From Chitinophagales bacterium (GTDB taxonomy: Bacteria; Bacteroidota; Bacteroidia; Chitinophagales; Chitinophagaceae): DNA of 64,000 bases. Of the stretch, positions 8,183 through 16,533 are shown in pieces. The DNA lies in NCBI GenBank assembly GCA_021323755.1, contig JAJPKJ010000048.1, forward strand, positions 33,542 through 97,541. Direction: 5' to 3'. Under the pieces are notes generated by a model. The model ran no database searches. It saw only the letters and a list, made by a program, of their open reading frames with translations, and was not told the DNA's origin. The translations under genes and the position numbers were made by a program. Each line of letters begins with the position of its first letter. The first letter of the stretch is position 1.

Positions 8183-8896
8183 ATGAAAAAGGTATTTTTT
8201 GCCATTACTGCTTTAATGATCACATGCGGTGCATTTGCGCAAGTAAAAACGTATAACGATGCAAATGCTGAAGTGCGCAACGCAAAAGACTTCCATGCTA
8301 TTAAAGTATCCACAGGAATTCACCTTTATCTTAGTCAGGGAAATGAAGAAGCGGTTGCAGTTAGCGCTTCTGATAAAGCATATATAAGCAGAATTAAAAC
8401 CGAGGTGGTGAATGGTGTATTGAAAATTTATTACGATAATAAATGGAATGATTGGGGAAATAATAATAAAAATTTGAAAGCATATGTTTCCTGTAAGACA
8501 CTTGATGCCTTAAAAGGAAGTTCAGGCGCGCATGTCGATGTCGATGGGACAGTACATTCAAACACATTAAGTCTCGATTTTTCCAGCGGCGCTTCATTTA
8601 AAGGAAATGTTACGGTGACGGATTTAACTGCAGAAACAAGCAGCGGCGCACATTCCACTATTTCTGGCACTGCTTCAAATATCAAATCTGAAGCAAGCAG
8701 CGGGAGTCATCTTGATGCTGACGATCTGCAAGCCGAAACCGCTGAAGCGGATGCAAGCAGCGGAGCACGTATTGAGCTTAATGTTAACAAACAACTTTCT
8801 GCTTCTGCAAGCAGTGGAGGGCACATTCATTACAAAGGCAATGCACTCATAAAAGATATTGATACCAGCAGTGGAGGCGCTGTTTCAAAAAAATAA
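8183..8896 (+). CDS. Secreted DUF2807 protein, tandem paralogue
   Basis: This 237-residue protein has a signal peptide ending GAFAQ. It aligns end to end with the preceding gene (shared FHAIKVSTGI/LYLSQG, VVNGVLKIYY, NKQLSASA...YKGNA), so the pair arose by tandem duplication. At each solenoid turn the SGGSD of the first copy is replaced by SSGA/SSGG/SSGS. The gap between the two genes is 38 bases and a strong terminator follows, so they form a two-gene unit. Function is unknown. Confidence 0.85.
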   Translation: MKKVFFAITALMITCGAFAQVKTYNDANAEVRNAKDFHAIKVSTGIHLYLSQGNEEAVAVSASDKAYISRIKTEVVNGVLKIYYDNKWNDWGNNNKNLKAYVSCKTLDALKGSSGAHVDVDGTVHSNTLSLDFSSGASFKGNVTVTDLTAETSSGAHSTISGTASNIKSEASSGSHLDADDLQAETAEADASSGARIELNVNKQLSASASSGGHIHYKGNALIKDIDTSSGGAVSKK

Positions 8897-8920
8897 AGCA
8901 TTACAGAGTAGTTGAAAAAC

Positions 8921-8949
8921 AAAAGCCGCGCAATTTGCGTGGCTTTTTT
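8921..8949 (+). terminator. Intrinsic terminator after the DUF2807 pair
   Basis: AAAAGCC pairs with GGCTTTT, and CGCAA with TTGCG inside the stem, followed by a T run. The stem is symmetric enough to act on the minus strand too, ending the tRNA-Met transcript. Confidence 0.8.
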
Positions 8950-8958
8950 ACTTATTTG

Positions 8959-9030
<72 letters not shown>

Positions 9031-9041
9031 ATATAGGGACG

Positions 9042-9073
9042 CAAAGGTAATTGTCTGTCAAATAATAGCCAAA
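9042..9073 (-). promoter_or_regulatory. Promoter of tRNA-fMet
   Basis: On the minus strand, TTTG (9070-9073) is followed after 20 nt by TACCTTTG (9042-9049) and then CGTCC. The second box ends 11 nt before the tRNA 5' end, which calibrates the start site at a few bases downstream of the box. Confidence 0.8.
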
Positions 9074-9090
9074 CAAATTTTATCTTAACG

Positions 9091-9098
9091 TACCTTTG
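9091..9098 (+). promoter_or_regulatory. -7 element of era
   Basis: TACCTTTG, followed by CGTTC, is the mirror image of the tRNA-fMet promoter box; the two form an 11-bp perfect inverted repeat (ACGCAAAGGTA/TACCTTTGCGT). The era ATG begins nine bases after the box, so the mRNA should have almost no leader. Confidence 0.65.
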
Positions 9099-9107
9099 CG
9101 TTCTTTT

Positions 9108-9974
9108 ATGAAAGCAGGATATGTAAGCATTTTTGGTAAGCCCAACGCGGGAAAAAGCACACTGCTTAATGCATTGCTGGGCGAGAAGCTGGCTATCGTT
9201 TCTCACAAAGTCCAAACGACGCGGCATCGCATCAAAGGTATTCTTACAGAAAAAGAATATCAGGTAATTTTTTCTGATACACCGGGAATCATTCAGCCCA
9301 AATATAAACTTCACGAAAAAATGATGCAGGCCGTAAAAAATTCTTTGGAAGATGCTGATGTTGTCATATTAATGATCGATGCCAATGATGATGTAAAAGA
9401 AAATGATGAATTGTTTGCATCCCTCAATATTAAGACTCCTGCAATTGTTGTTATTAATAAAACAGATAAAGTAAAAACTGAAAAAATAAAACAGAACACG
9501 GAGTTTTTTCAGCATAAAAAATATTGCACTAATGTGGTTGGTATTTCTGCATTGAAGAAGAAAAATATCAATGAACTGTTGCAGTCAATAATAAAATTGC
9601 TTCCGGAAGGGCAACCTTTTTTTGATGGAGATAATCTTACCGATCTGCCAGTGAAATTTTTTGTTGGTGAAATGGTGCGCGAAAAAATATTTTATTTGTA
9701 CGAAGAAGAAATCCCTTATCATGCCACGGTTGTTGTTCAGGAATTTAAAGAGAAAGAAACATTAACAAAAATACGTGCCGAGATTATTGTTCAGCGCGAG
9801 ACACAAAAAGGAATTATTTTAGGAGAAAAGGGAAGCATGATAAAAAGGTTGGGCACCGAAGCAAGAAAAGACATCGAAGCATTTTTGCAAAGAAAAGTTT
9901 TTTTAGAACTTTTTGTAAAAGTGCGTCCAAAATGGCGGGATAATGAAATATTCTTAAAGGAATACGGATACTAA
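9108..9974 (+). CDS. era: GTPase Era
   Basis: A 288-residue protein. The G domain has G1 GKPNAGKS (10-17), the DTPG switch (about 60) and NKTD (about 124); the C-terminal KH domain has GIILGEKGSMIKRLG, the RNA-binding GxxG loop. Era binds the 3' end of 16S rRNA during 30S assembly. The ATG at 9108 is chosen; an in-frame TTG four codons upstream overlaps the promoter box. It faces away from the initiator tRNA gene and is followed by der, so two ribosome-assembly GTPases sit together. Confidence 0.96.
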   Translation: MKAGYVSIFGKPNAGKSTLLNALLGEKLAIVSHKVQTTRHRIKGILTEKEYQVIFSDTPGIIQPKYKLHEKMMQAVKNSLEDADVVILMIDANDDVKENDELFASLNIKTPAIVVINKTDKVKTEKIKQNTEFFQHKKYCTNVVGISALKKKNINELLQSIIKLLPEGQPFFDGDNLTDLPVKFFVGEMVREKIFYLYEEEIPYHATVVVQEFKEKETLTKIRAEIIVQRETQKGIILGEKGSMIKRLGTEARKDIEAFLQRKVFLELFVKVRPKWRDNEIFLKEYGY

Positions 9975-9977
9975 TTA

Positions 9978-10032
9978 ATGTCAGATGTAGGATGGATGAT
10001 TTTGATCTAAAATCACATCCTGCGTTAGACAT
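9978..10032. repeat. Imperfect hairpin element between era and der
   Basis: Seventeen-base arms ATGTCAGATGTAGGATG and CATCCTGCGTTAGACAT pair at 12 of 17 positions and enclose a second inverted pair (GATTTT/AAAATC). The words GATGTAGGATG resemble other quasi-repeats in this window. There is no T run, so it is not an ordinary terminator. Confidence 0.55.
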
Positions 10033-10054
10033 TGTGCACTAAATATCAAAACTT

Positions 10055-11365
10055 ATGGCAGGATTTACAGTGGCAATTGTAGGCAGACCAAATGTTGGCA
10101 AAAGTACTTTCTTTAATCGTTTACTTGAGCAGCGCAAAGCTATCGTGGACGACACAAGCGGAGTTACGCGAGACAGACAATACGGGGTTACTGACTGGAA
10201 TGGTAAAACTTTCAATGTAATTGACACAGGAGGTTTTGTACCGCAAAGCGAAGATATTTTTGAGCGCGAAATAAAAAAACAAGTAATGATCGCACTGCAG
10301 GAAGCAAGTGCGGTGATTTTTATGGTTGATACTGCTACGGGCATTACCAATTTGGACCAGGCCATGGCAGATGTTTTGCGCCGAACGGAGAAGCCGGTAT
10401 TTCTTGCTGTTAATAAAGTCGATAACAGCGAAAGACTGTTGGAAGCAACAGAATTTTACAGTCTTGGCTTTGAAAATATTTTTTTTATTTCTGCAATGAC
10501 AGGTAGCGGCACCGGAGAAATACTCGATGCCATAACTGCATTGATCAAAGACGATAGTGCTGAAGTCGATGAGACCGGGTTGCCAAAATTTGCAATCATC
10601 GGACAACCCAACGTTGGAAAATCTTCTTTGCTAAATGCATTAACCGGCCAGGAAAGAACAATTGTAAGTGATATTCCCGGAACAACGCGCGACACTATTC
10701 ACACGCATTATAATCTTTTTCAAAGAGAATTTATACTGATTGATACCGCTGGTATTCGCCGTAAAAGCAAAGTACATGAAGACTTGGAATTTTATTCTGT
10801 GATTCGTGCCATCAATGCAATGGATGAAGCTGATGTTTGTTTATTGTTGATCGATGCCACAAAAGGAATTACTGCTCAGGACCTTAACATTTTTAGCCTT
10901 GCCGTAAAAAAAGGAAAAGGAATTGTGTTGCTTGTTAATAAATGGGATCTTATTACCAAAGAAACAAACAGCGCCAAAGAATATGAAAAAGAATTAAAAG
11001 AAAGGCTCGCGCCGTTAACAGACATACCGGTCGTTTTTATTTCTGCCATCGAAAAACTCCGCATTTTCAAAGTCATCGAAGTGGCGCTGGAAGTGTATGC
11101 AAACCGGCAACGTAAAGTGCCGACCTCTCAGTTAAATGATGTGATGCTCAAAGCTGTTGAATCTTATCATGCGCCCGTCGTTAGGGGTCATGCTATTAAA
11201 ATAAAATATGTGACACAGCTTCCAACCATTACCCCATCTTTTGCTTTTTTTAGTAATCACCCCGATGATATTAAGCTTCCGTATAAAAATTATCTAGAAA
11301 ATCAACTTCGTAAACAGTTTAATTTCAGCGGAGTGCCGATCAGGATATTCTTTAGAAAGAAATAA
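10055..11365 (+). CDS. der: Ribosome-assembly GTPase Der (EngA)
   Basis: A 436-residue protein with two tandem G domains, the defining feature of Der: GRPNVGKS near residue 9 with DTGGF, and GQPNVGKS near 183 with DTAGIR, plus NKVD and NKWD motifs. A C-terminal KH-like domain (about 355-436) ends in the basic FFRKK. Der acts in 50S subunit maturation. The length is normal for the family. It lies 80 bases after era with a hairpin element between. Confidence 0.97.
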   Translation: MAGFTVAIVGRPNVGKSTFFNRLLEQRKAIVDDTSGVTRDRQYGVTDWNGKTFNVIDTGGFVPQSEDIFEREIKKQVMIALQEASAVIFMVDTATGITNLDQAMADVLRRTEKPVFLAVNKVDNSERLLEATEFYSLGFENIFFISAMTGSGTGEILDAITALIKDDSAEVDETGLPKFAIIGQPNVGKSSLLNALTGQERTIVSDIPGTTRDTIHTHYNLFQREFILIDTAGIRRKSKVHEDLEFYSVIRAINAMDEADVCLLLIDATKGITAQDLNIFSLAVKKGKGIVLLVNKWDLITKETNSAKEYEKELKERLAPLTDIPVVFISAIEKLRIFKVIEVALEVYANRQRKVPTSQLNDVMLKAVESYHAPVVRGHAIKIKYVTQLPTITPSFAFFSNHPDDIKLPYKNYLENQLRKQFNFSGVPIRIFFRKK

Positions 11366-11385
11366 TTGGCTGCGATAATTTAAAA

Positions 11386-11415
11386 TTTGTAAATACATAT
11401 TTTTTTTTACCTTTG
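11386..11415 (+). promoter_or_regulatory. Promoter of small lipoprotein gene
   Basis: TTTG at 11386-11389 and TACCTTTG at 11408-11415 are 18 nt apart, a near-ideal Bacteroidota promoter, followed by CGCCC. A 27-nt leader precedes the ATG. Confidence 0.8.
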
Positions 11416-11442
11416 CGCCCATCAAAAATTAAAACAACACTG

Positions 11443-11694
11443 ATGAAAAAATTCTTTGGCGTAATTATCATTGCTGGTGCATTAACTGCATGCGGCAGTG
11501 GATCTGGTTCTTCAACTGCTGATTCTACAGTTAAAGCTGTTGATTCAACTGTAAAGGCGGCTGCTGATACATTAAAGGCAGCAGGCGATTCTGCAGCAAA
11601 AAAAATTGATTCTGCTGGTAAAGCAGTTGTTGATTCTGCAAAATCAAAAATGAGTGCGGCTGTGGATAGTGCTAAAAAAGCTTTGAAGAAATAA
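11443..11694 (+). CDS. Small Ala/Lys-rich lipoprotein
   Basis: An 83-residue protein starting at ATG 11443. A lipoprotein signal with lipobox LTAC is followed by a Gly/Ser linker and about 60 residues built from repeating D-S-[TA]-x-K-A-[AV] units, which would form a long amphipathic helix. It resembles the repetitive helical lipoproteins and LEA-like proteins of Bacteroidota; I do not recognise a named family. It has an ideal promoter upstream and a strong terminator downstream, so it is monocistronic and probably abundant (inference). A structural or envelope-stress role is only a guess. Confidence 0.75.
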   Translation: MKKFFGVIIIAGALTACGSGSGSSTADSTVKAVDSTVKAAADTLKAAGDSAAKKIDSAGKAVVDSAKSKMSAAVDSAKKALKK

Positions 11695-11721
11695 TTTTAT
11701 CGAAACATTATTTCTTTGTTT

Positions 11722-11756
11722 AATCCTTTCGAATATTTTCGAGAGGATTTTTTTTT
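11722..11756 (+). terminator. Intrinsic terminator of the small lipoprotein gene
   Basis: A 12-bp stem (AATCCTTTCGAA with TTCGAGAGGATT, one G-U pair), loop TATT, then eight or more T. Confidence 0.88.
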
Positions 11757-12007
11757 GCAGGTACAATTGGTTATGGATTTGCTTACCCTTTTTTTCTCAC
11801 GTATTCCTGCCCGATCATATATTTTGTAACAAGCTGACAAACCTTTTTTTTATGAAAGAAAATCAATTGCTTAAAAAGGAGCCTGATCCTTCAGGATTAA
11901 TAAAATCATCTTCTTTAATTTGCCCTTTTTGGGTGGTAGCCTTCGCGCTTTCCCAAATGCATTTAGCAGACTAGCAAACAGGTTCTTCTATTTTTAGAGT
12001 GAGGACC
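11757..12007. other. Gene-poor 251-base gap
   Basis: No confident gene. A 40-codon open frame on the plus strand (11852-11974) has a hydrophobic C-terminal half, but no clear promoter box or homology that I recognise. A small inverted repeat (GATCC-TTCA-GGATT) lies inside it near 11884. Confidence 0.3.
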
Positions 12008-14215
12008 TTATATTTTTTTAAGAAGACCAGCCACTTGTTTTTTATATGACAGGAGTGCTTCTGTCTGTTGTTTGATAAAACTATTGCCGCGCAGGGGACC
12101 AGTAACGGAATTCATTTCATCCATATTATCATAGACCATTTTACGGAATGGATTGCTATAATCTTTTGCACGAGAATCATAAATCCCTTTTGTCATCCAT
12201 TCTTTCGTAACAATACTTTGCTGCAATAGATGTTTAAATTGTTTTTTATCAATTTTCTTCAAATCAATTCCATGGATTTTCTTCAAGACTGCAAGTGCGT
12301 GCTGCAATTTGTCTTTACCATAATTTGACCCTTCCGTTTTATAAAATTGATGAACATGCTCCCAGCTTTTTATCTTGTTGCTGTGAATTTGTTGAATGAA
12401 TTTTCCCAAAGAATCTTTTTTAATAAGCTGTCCGCCAACGTTAACCCATTGGGCAGTCATCGATCCGGATGGCAATGATTCTTGGATTTTTTCAAACCTG
12501 GCAAGCGTATTTTGTTCAATAAAGATCAGCAGTTGTTTTACAGCATAATAAGCAATCAATTCTTTGAAAAGATGATATGCTCTGGAAACCTTTACGAGTT
12601 TAGTTTTTCGCTTGTTGTTCTCAAATCCTTCGGCAATGATTTCAAGTTCATCAACGACTTCTTTTTTACTGGTTAATATCTTTTTACCGATATCAATTAT
12701 TTTTTCTTCAGGATATTTTTTTCCTTTTTCAATTTGTTGGACATAAGCTTTGCCCGCAAATTTTTCAAACAACCTCAATGAATCAACCATTTCATTTACA
12801 GAATCTGGAGCCAGAAAATCAAACTCCAGTAATTGAGTTTTATCAATTCGTTTATCACGATCAATATATTTCCATGAGTTTCTGGAAAGCGCATACATAT
12901 TATACATGAACCAATAGGCAGGCATGATTACCAATTCATTATTGGTTTCATTATTACTGATAAGTGAAAAAGGGATAGGAATATTTAATTCTGACGGATA
13001 AGCACCTTTTGTGATTATACAAAAAGAAGCAAACTTTGAATTGTGTTTTAAGCTTACACTTAAACCTGGCCAAAACCCTCGGCCAGCAATTATTTCACCA
13101 TCTGCACTTCGCGAGTTGTGATTGGAGCCAATGGTTGCGCCTGCAGCCATATTACTTTGTCCGAGCACTAACGAAGCGCACAGAAATGAGTTATTGTGAT
13201 GTTGTTCATGCGCGGGAAAAATGAGCGAGTTCAAAACCTCGCAGCAGGAAATGGTTGAATTATTACCAAGATAAGAATTGATCAATCGTGCGCCATATTT
13301 CAATTGTGAATGCGAAGACATGATAAATCGGACCGCTTTCACGCCATAGAAAATCCTGCATCCATAGTCAACAATCCCATTTACCAATTCACATCCTTCC
13401 CCAATTTGCGATTTTGCATCTGCGGAGGAATTGATGGTTAGATTCTTAAGTTTGTTTGCTCCTTTCAGATATGCATCACTTCCGATCAATACATCTTTTA
13501 TGATCTTACAATTTTTTATCACGGTTCTGTCGCCGATCGTTCCATAATACCCCCGACGATCATCAAATTTTTTTGCGGTGAATTCTTTAAATCTATTTTG
13601 TAAAAATTCATCATCGCGAAAACGACTCCATAAATAAGCATCGCCCGGCAACATGCCGTCAAACGGAATGATCCTTCTCCCGCCATTTTCATTGCACACT
13701 TCCATCCAGATCCGGATCGAATCCGATTCACCTTCTTTTAAAATACCATTACCAAATTTTGCATGATCGGTGGTCGCCACTTCATTCGTGTTCACGATCA
13801 TCACATCATTGCCAATAATGTAATGCGAAATATAATTCACATTATCTATCACTACATTATCTCCAAAATCAGAACTGATTATCGTGCTGCTGTATAAACC
13901 AACAGGGCGGCGAAGATTATTGAACTCCAGATAATAAGGCTCCAATTTGCCGATACGGACGAGACCAAAGAATTTGCAGTCCATTACCAACTCCGGGGTA
14001 AAAGCATCAGATACGAGAATATTATTCCAATCATCTGAGGTGTTGCGATTGCGAACAAGTGATTCTATTTCAGAAGCACTAAGCTTTCGGTAAACAATAC
14101 CGTTTTTATTTTGCTGATTGCGCAAATAATATTCGTCCTTTCCTTTAGGAAGAAAATCTTTTGGAATGAAGTGATACCCCAACGCTTCAACAGGGCTTTT
14201 TTTGATCTCATTCAT
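12008..14215 (-). CDS. DUF4954 left-handed beta-helix protein
   Basis: A 735-residue Bacteroidota protein of the DUF4954 family, start ATG 14215 (MNEIKKSPVEALGYHFIPKD). The middle (about 110-430) contains hexapeptide-like repeats typical of left-handed beta-helices (VVIDNVNYISHYIIGNDVMI, GEGCELVNGIVDYGCRIFYG), as in sugar-nucleotide acyltransferases and UDP-HexNAc pyrophosphorylases. The C-terminal 300 residues are helical. No nucleotidyltransferase motif is seen. There is no signal peptide, so it is cytoplasmic. It is divergent from fucP with a palindrome between; a sugar-related role is inferred from fold and neighbours only. Confidence 0.8.
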   Translation of the reverse strand: MNEIKKSPVEALGYHFIPKDFLPKGKDEYYLRNQQNKNGIVYRKLSASEIESLVRNRNTSDDWNNILVSDAFTPELVMDCKFFGLVRIGKLEPYYLEFNNLRRPVGLYSSTIISSDFGDNVVIDNVNYISHYIIGNDVMIVNTNEVATTDHAKFGNGILKEGESDSIRIWMEVCNENGGRRIIPFDGMLPGDAYLWSRFRDDEFLQNRFKEFTAKKFDDRRGYYGTIGDRTVIKNCKIIKDVLIGSDAYLKGANKLKNLTINSSADAKSQIGEGCELVNGIVDYGCRIFYGVKAVRFIMSSHSQLKYGARLINSYLGNNSTISCCEVLNSLIFPAHEQHHNNSFLCASLVLGQSNMAAGATIGSNHNSRSADGEIIAGRGFWPGLSVSLKHNSKFASFCIITKGAYPSELNIPIPFSLISNNETNNELVIMPAYWFMYNMYALSRNSWKYIDRDKRIDKTQLLEFDFLAPDSVNEMVDSLRLFEKFAGKAYVQQIEKGKKYPEEKIIDIGKKILTSKKEVVDELEIIAEGFENNKRKTKLVKVSRAYHLFKELIAYYAVKQLLIFIEQNTLARFEKIQESLPSGSMTAQWVNVGGQLIKKDSLGKFIQQIHSNKIKSWEHVHQFYKTEGSNYGKDKLQHALAVLKKIHGIDLKKIDKKQFKHLLQQSIVTKEWMTKGIYDSRAKDYSNPFRKMVYDNMDEMNSVTGPLRGNSFIKQQTEALLSYKKQVAGLLKKI

Positions 14216-14271
14216 AGCACAACAATTATGCGGAAAGATAAATAAAATCTGCTTGGCCCAAGGCAGTACAA

Positions 14272-14288
14272 TTCTGCAGGCTGCAGAA
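14272..14288. promoter_or_regulatory. Perfect palindrome in the DUF4954/fucP divergent region
   Basis: TTCTGCAG-G-CTGCAGAA is a perfect inverted repeat with 8-bp arms and a one-base centre, in the 184-base gap between two divergent genes. The size and position fit a dimeric repressor operator for the fucose cluster; no regulator gene is nearby. Confidence 0.5.
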
Positions 14289-14399
14289 AAAATATGAGTA
14301 AAGAAAAGATTGTTTATATTGAATAAATAAACAAATTTGTAGTTGAAGCGGAATTTTGCGGTAACGCTCTTTATTTGAAAATGTAACCAAACGATTGTC

Positions 14400-15656
14400 A
14401 TGCCAACCAAGAACAAATATCTCATTCCATTTATACTGGTAACATCTTTATTTTTTTTATGGGCTTTTTTGCATAATCTGAATCCGATCTTAATTCCGCA
14501 TTTGAAAAAAGCCTGCGAGTTAAGTGATCTCGAATCTGCATTTATTGATTCAGCAGTTTATCTTGGCTATTTTTTGATCGCCATTCCTGCCGGATTATTT
14601 GTTCATAAATATGGATATAAAAAAGGAATAATTTTCGGATTGATGTTATATGCATTTGGCGCCTTATTATTTATTCCGGCTGCATCAACGCGGGAATATT
14701 TTTTCTTTTTAGTTGCTTTATTCATTATTGCAAGCGGCGCCACCTTCCTGGAAACAATAGCCAATCCTTATATTACGATACTCGGAGATCCATCGACTTC
14801 AGAACAAAGGTTAAATTTCGCGCAGTCTTTTAATGGAGTCGGCGCTTTTCTCGCGCCGCTATTGGGGAGTAAATTTATTTTGTCGGGTATTGAACATTCG
14901 AATGCAGAATTAAAAAAAATGTCGCCGCAACAACTGCACGATTATCTGGGTTTTGAAGCCTCAACGGTAAAAATCCCATATCTCGTAATGGCTTGTGTTA
15001 TTGTAATTGTCATCATTCTTTTCTTAATGACAAAGCTACCGGAAGTGCAGGCAGACGACAGCGCAGCGCACGGGACAAAATTCTCGTTGGCAGTTTTTAA
15101 ATTCAGTCATGTAAAGTGGGCTGTAATTGCTGAACTGTGTTATGTAGGTGCACAGGTTGGAGTGGGAAGTTTCTTTGTGAGGTTTTCAAAATACCTGATG
15201 GATCTTCCCGAAAAACAAGCTGGCTATTGGTGGGGAAGCATTGCCATGGTTGGTTTTATGGTGGGAAGATTTAGCGGAACATTTTTTATGCGTTATATAA
15301 AACCAGCGCGCCTACTTGCTGTTTATGCGACCATTAATATTCTATTGTTGGCTTTTGCACTAATCATGCATGGAAGTATCGCTGTGTATGCAGTGATGGT
15401 GGTTCCTTTTTTTATGTCTATTATGTTTCCAACCATTTTTGCATTGGGCATAAAAGGGCTGGGTGAGGAAACAAAAATCGCTTCATCGTTTTTAGTAATG
15501 TCAATCATTGGGGGCGGAATCATTCCTTTGATAATGGGTTTCATTTCAGACAAAACAGGAAGCATTCAAACAGCATATATTGTTCCGCTGATTTGTTTCA
15601 TTTTCATTTTATATTTTGCAGTGAAAGGATACAAAATAAGGCCGGTGGCTAATTAA
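14400..15656 (+). CDS. fucP: L-fucose:H+ symporter (MFS)
   Basis: A 418-residue, 12-helix major facilitator of the FucP family, with the N-terminal LFFLWAFLHNLNPILIPHL and SGATFLETIANPYITILG signatures. Asp50 and Glu118 sit where E. coli FucP has its proton- and substrate-coupling Asp46 and Glu135. It should import L-fucose, or a related 6-deoxy or galacto sugar, across the inner membrane. It starts a same-strand run of eight genes; the next ATG is 10 bases beyond its stop. Fucose is favoured as substrate because the downstream enzymes form the oxidative fucose route. Confidence 0.85.
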   Translation: MPTKNKYLIPFILVTSLFFLWAFLHNLNPILIPHLKKACELSDLESAFIDSAVYLGYFLIAIPAGLFVHKYGYKKGIIFGLMLYAFGALLFIPAASTREYFFFLVALFIIASGATFLETIANPYITILGDPSTSEQRLNFAQSFNGVGAFLAPLLGSKFILSGIEHSNAELKKMSPQQLHDYLGFEASTVKIPYLVMACVIVIVIILFLMTKLPEVQADDSAAHGTKFSLAVFKFSHVKWAVIAELCYVGAQVGVGSFFVRFSKYLMDLPEKQAGYWWGSIAMVGFMVGRFSGTFFMRYIKPARLLAVYATINILLLAFALIMHGSIAVYAVMVVPFFMSIMFPTIFALGIKGLGEETKIASSFLVMSIIGGGIIPLIMGFISDKTGSIQTAYIVPLICFIFILYFAVKGYKIRPVAN

Positions 15657-15666
15657 AATCAAGGGC

Positions 15667-16431
15667 ATGTTAAGTTTAGAAAATAAAGAGACAATAATAA
15701 CGGGAAGCGGAAGCGGAATTGGAAAAGCCATAGCCTCACTTTTTGCAAAACAAAAAGCGATAGTTCATATCGTTGATCTCAACAAAAAAGATGCGGAAGC
15801 TGTGGTAGGGGAAATTGAAAGAGGCGGCGGCAAAGCATTTGCCCATGAATGTAATGTGGCTAATCAGCAGGAAGTAAAAAATATTTTTGACAAAATAAAT
15901 AAGGTTGATGTGCTGGTAAATAGCGCCGGTGTTTCGCATATCGGCAAAGCGCACACAACCAGTGAAACAGATTTTGACCGCTTGATCAATGTGAATGTAA
16001 AAGGAGTCTATAATTGTTTGCATGCAGCTATTCCATTAATGCAAAAACAAGGAGGCGGAGTAATCATAAACATTTGTTCCATAGCTGCACTTGTAGGATT
16101 GAATGATCGCTTTGCTTATTCGATGACCAAAGGCGCCGTCTATTCGATGACATTAAGTGTAGCGAAAGATTATCTTGCTGACAATATTCGTTGCAACAGC
16201 ATTTCACCGGCGAGAGTGCATACACCATTTGTTGATGGATTTCTCGCAAAAAATTATCCAGGAAAAGAAAAAGAGATGTTTGAAAAATTATCAAAAAGTC
16301 AACCGATAGGAAGAATGGCAAAGCCGGAAGAGATCGCCACACTCGCATTATATTTATCGAGTGATGAAGCGTCCTTCATTACCGGAAGCGATTACCCGAT
16401 TGACGGAGGATTTTTGAAATTGAACGGATAG
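15667..16431 (+). CDS. SDR dehydrogenase, probable 2-keto-3-deoxy-L-fuconate dehydrogenase
   Basis: A 254-residue classical short-chain dehydrogenase: cofactor loop TGSGSGIG (12-19), Asp37 favouring NAD+, NSAG, catalytic Ser138 and YSMTK (Tyr151, Lys155), all intact. In the non-phosphorylating fucose pathway an SDR of this type oxidises 2-keto-3-deoxy-L-fuconate to the 2,4-diketo acid, which the adjacent FAH-family enzyme then splits. The specific reaction is inferred from this neighbour pair, since SDR specificity cannot be read from sequence. Confidence 0.75.
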   Translation: MLSLENKETIITGSGSGIGKAIASLFAKQKAIVHIVDLNKKDAEAVVGEIERGGGKAFAHECNVANQQEVKNIFDKINKVDVLVNSAGVSHIGKAHTTSETDFDRLINVNVKGVYNCLHAAIPLMQKQGGGVIINICSIAALVGLNDRFAYSMTKGAVYSMTLSVAKDYLADNIRCNSISPARVHTPFVDGFLAKNYPGKEKEMFEKLSKSQPIGRMAKPEEIATLALYLSSDEASFITGSDYPIDGGFLKLNG

Positions 16432-16438
16432 GCGAATG

Positions 16439-16497
16439 GTCAATAGTGAATATCTGATTTAATATTCCCAATTATAGTCTGACCATTCACTATTGAC
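16439..16497. repeat. 13-bp inverted repeat element between SDR and FAH genes
   Basis: GTCAATAGTGAAT (16439-16451) and ATTCACTATTGAC (16485-16497) are perfect inverted arms around a 33-base spacer. They are followed by a run of related words (CATAATTCATAATTTATAAC). No T run follows. It is one of the quasi-repeat elements of this window. Confidence 0.6.
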
Positions 16498-16533
16498 ATC
16501 TCATAATTCATAATTTATAACTCATATTTCATC

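Noticed and set aside
11852..11974. 40-codon open frame with a hydrophobic end
   Set aside because: No clear promoter, start context or known family; kept only as a note in the gap entry.
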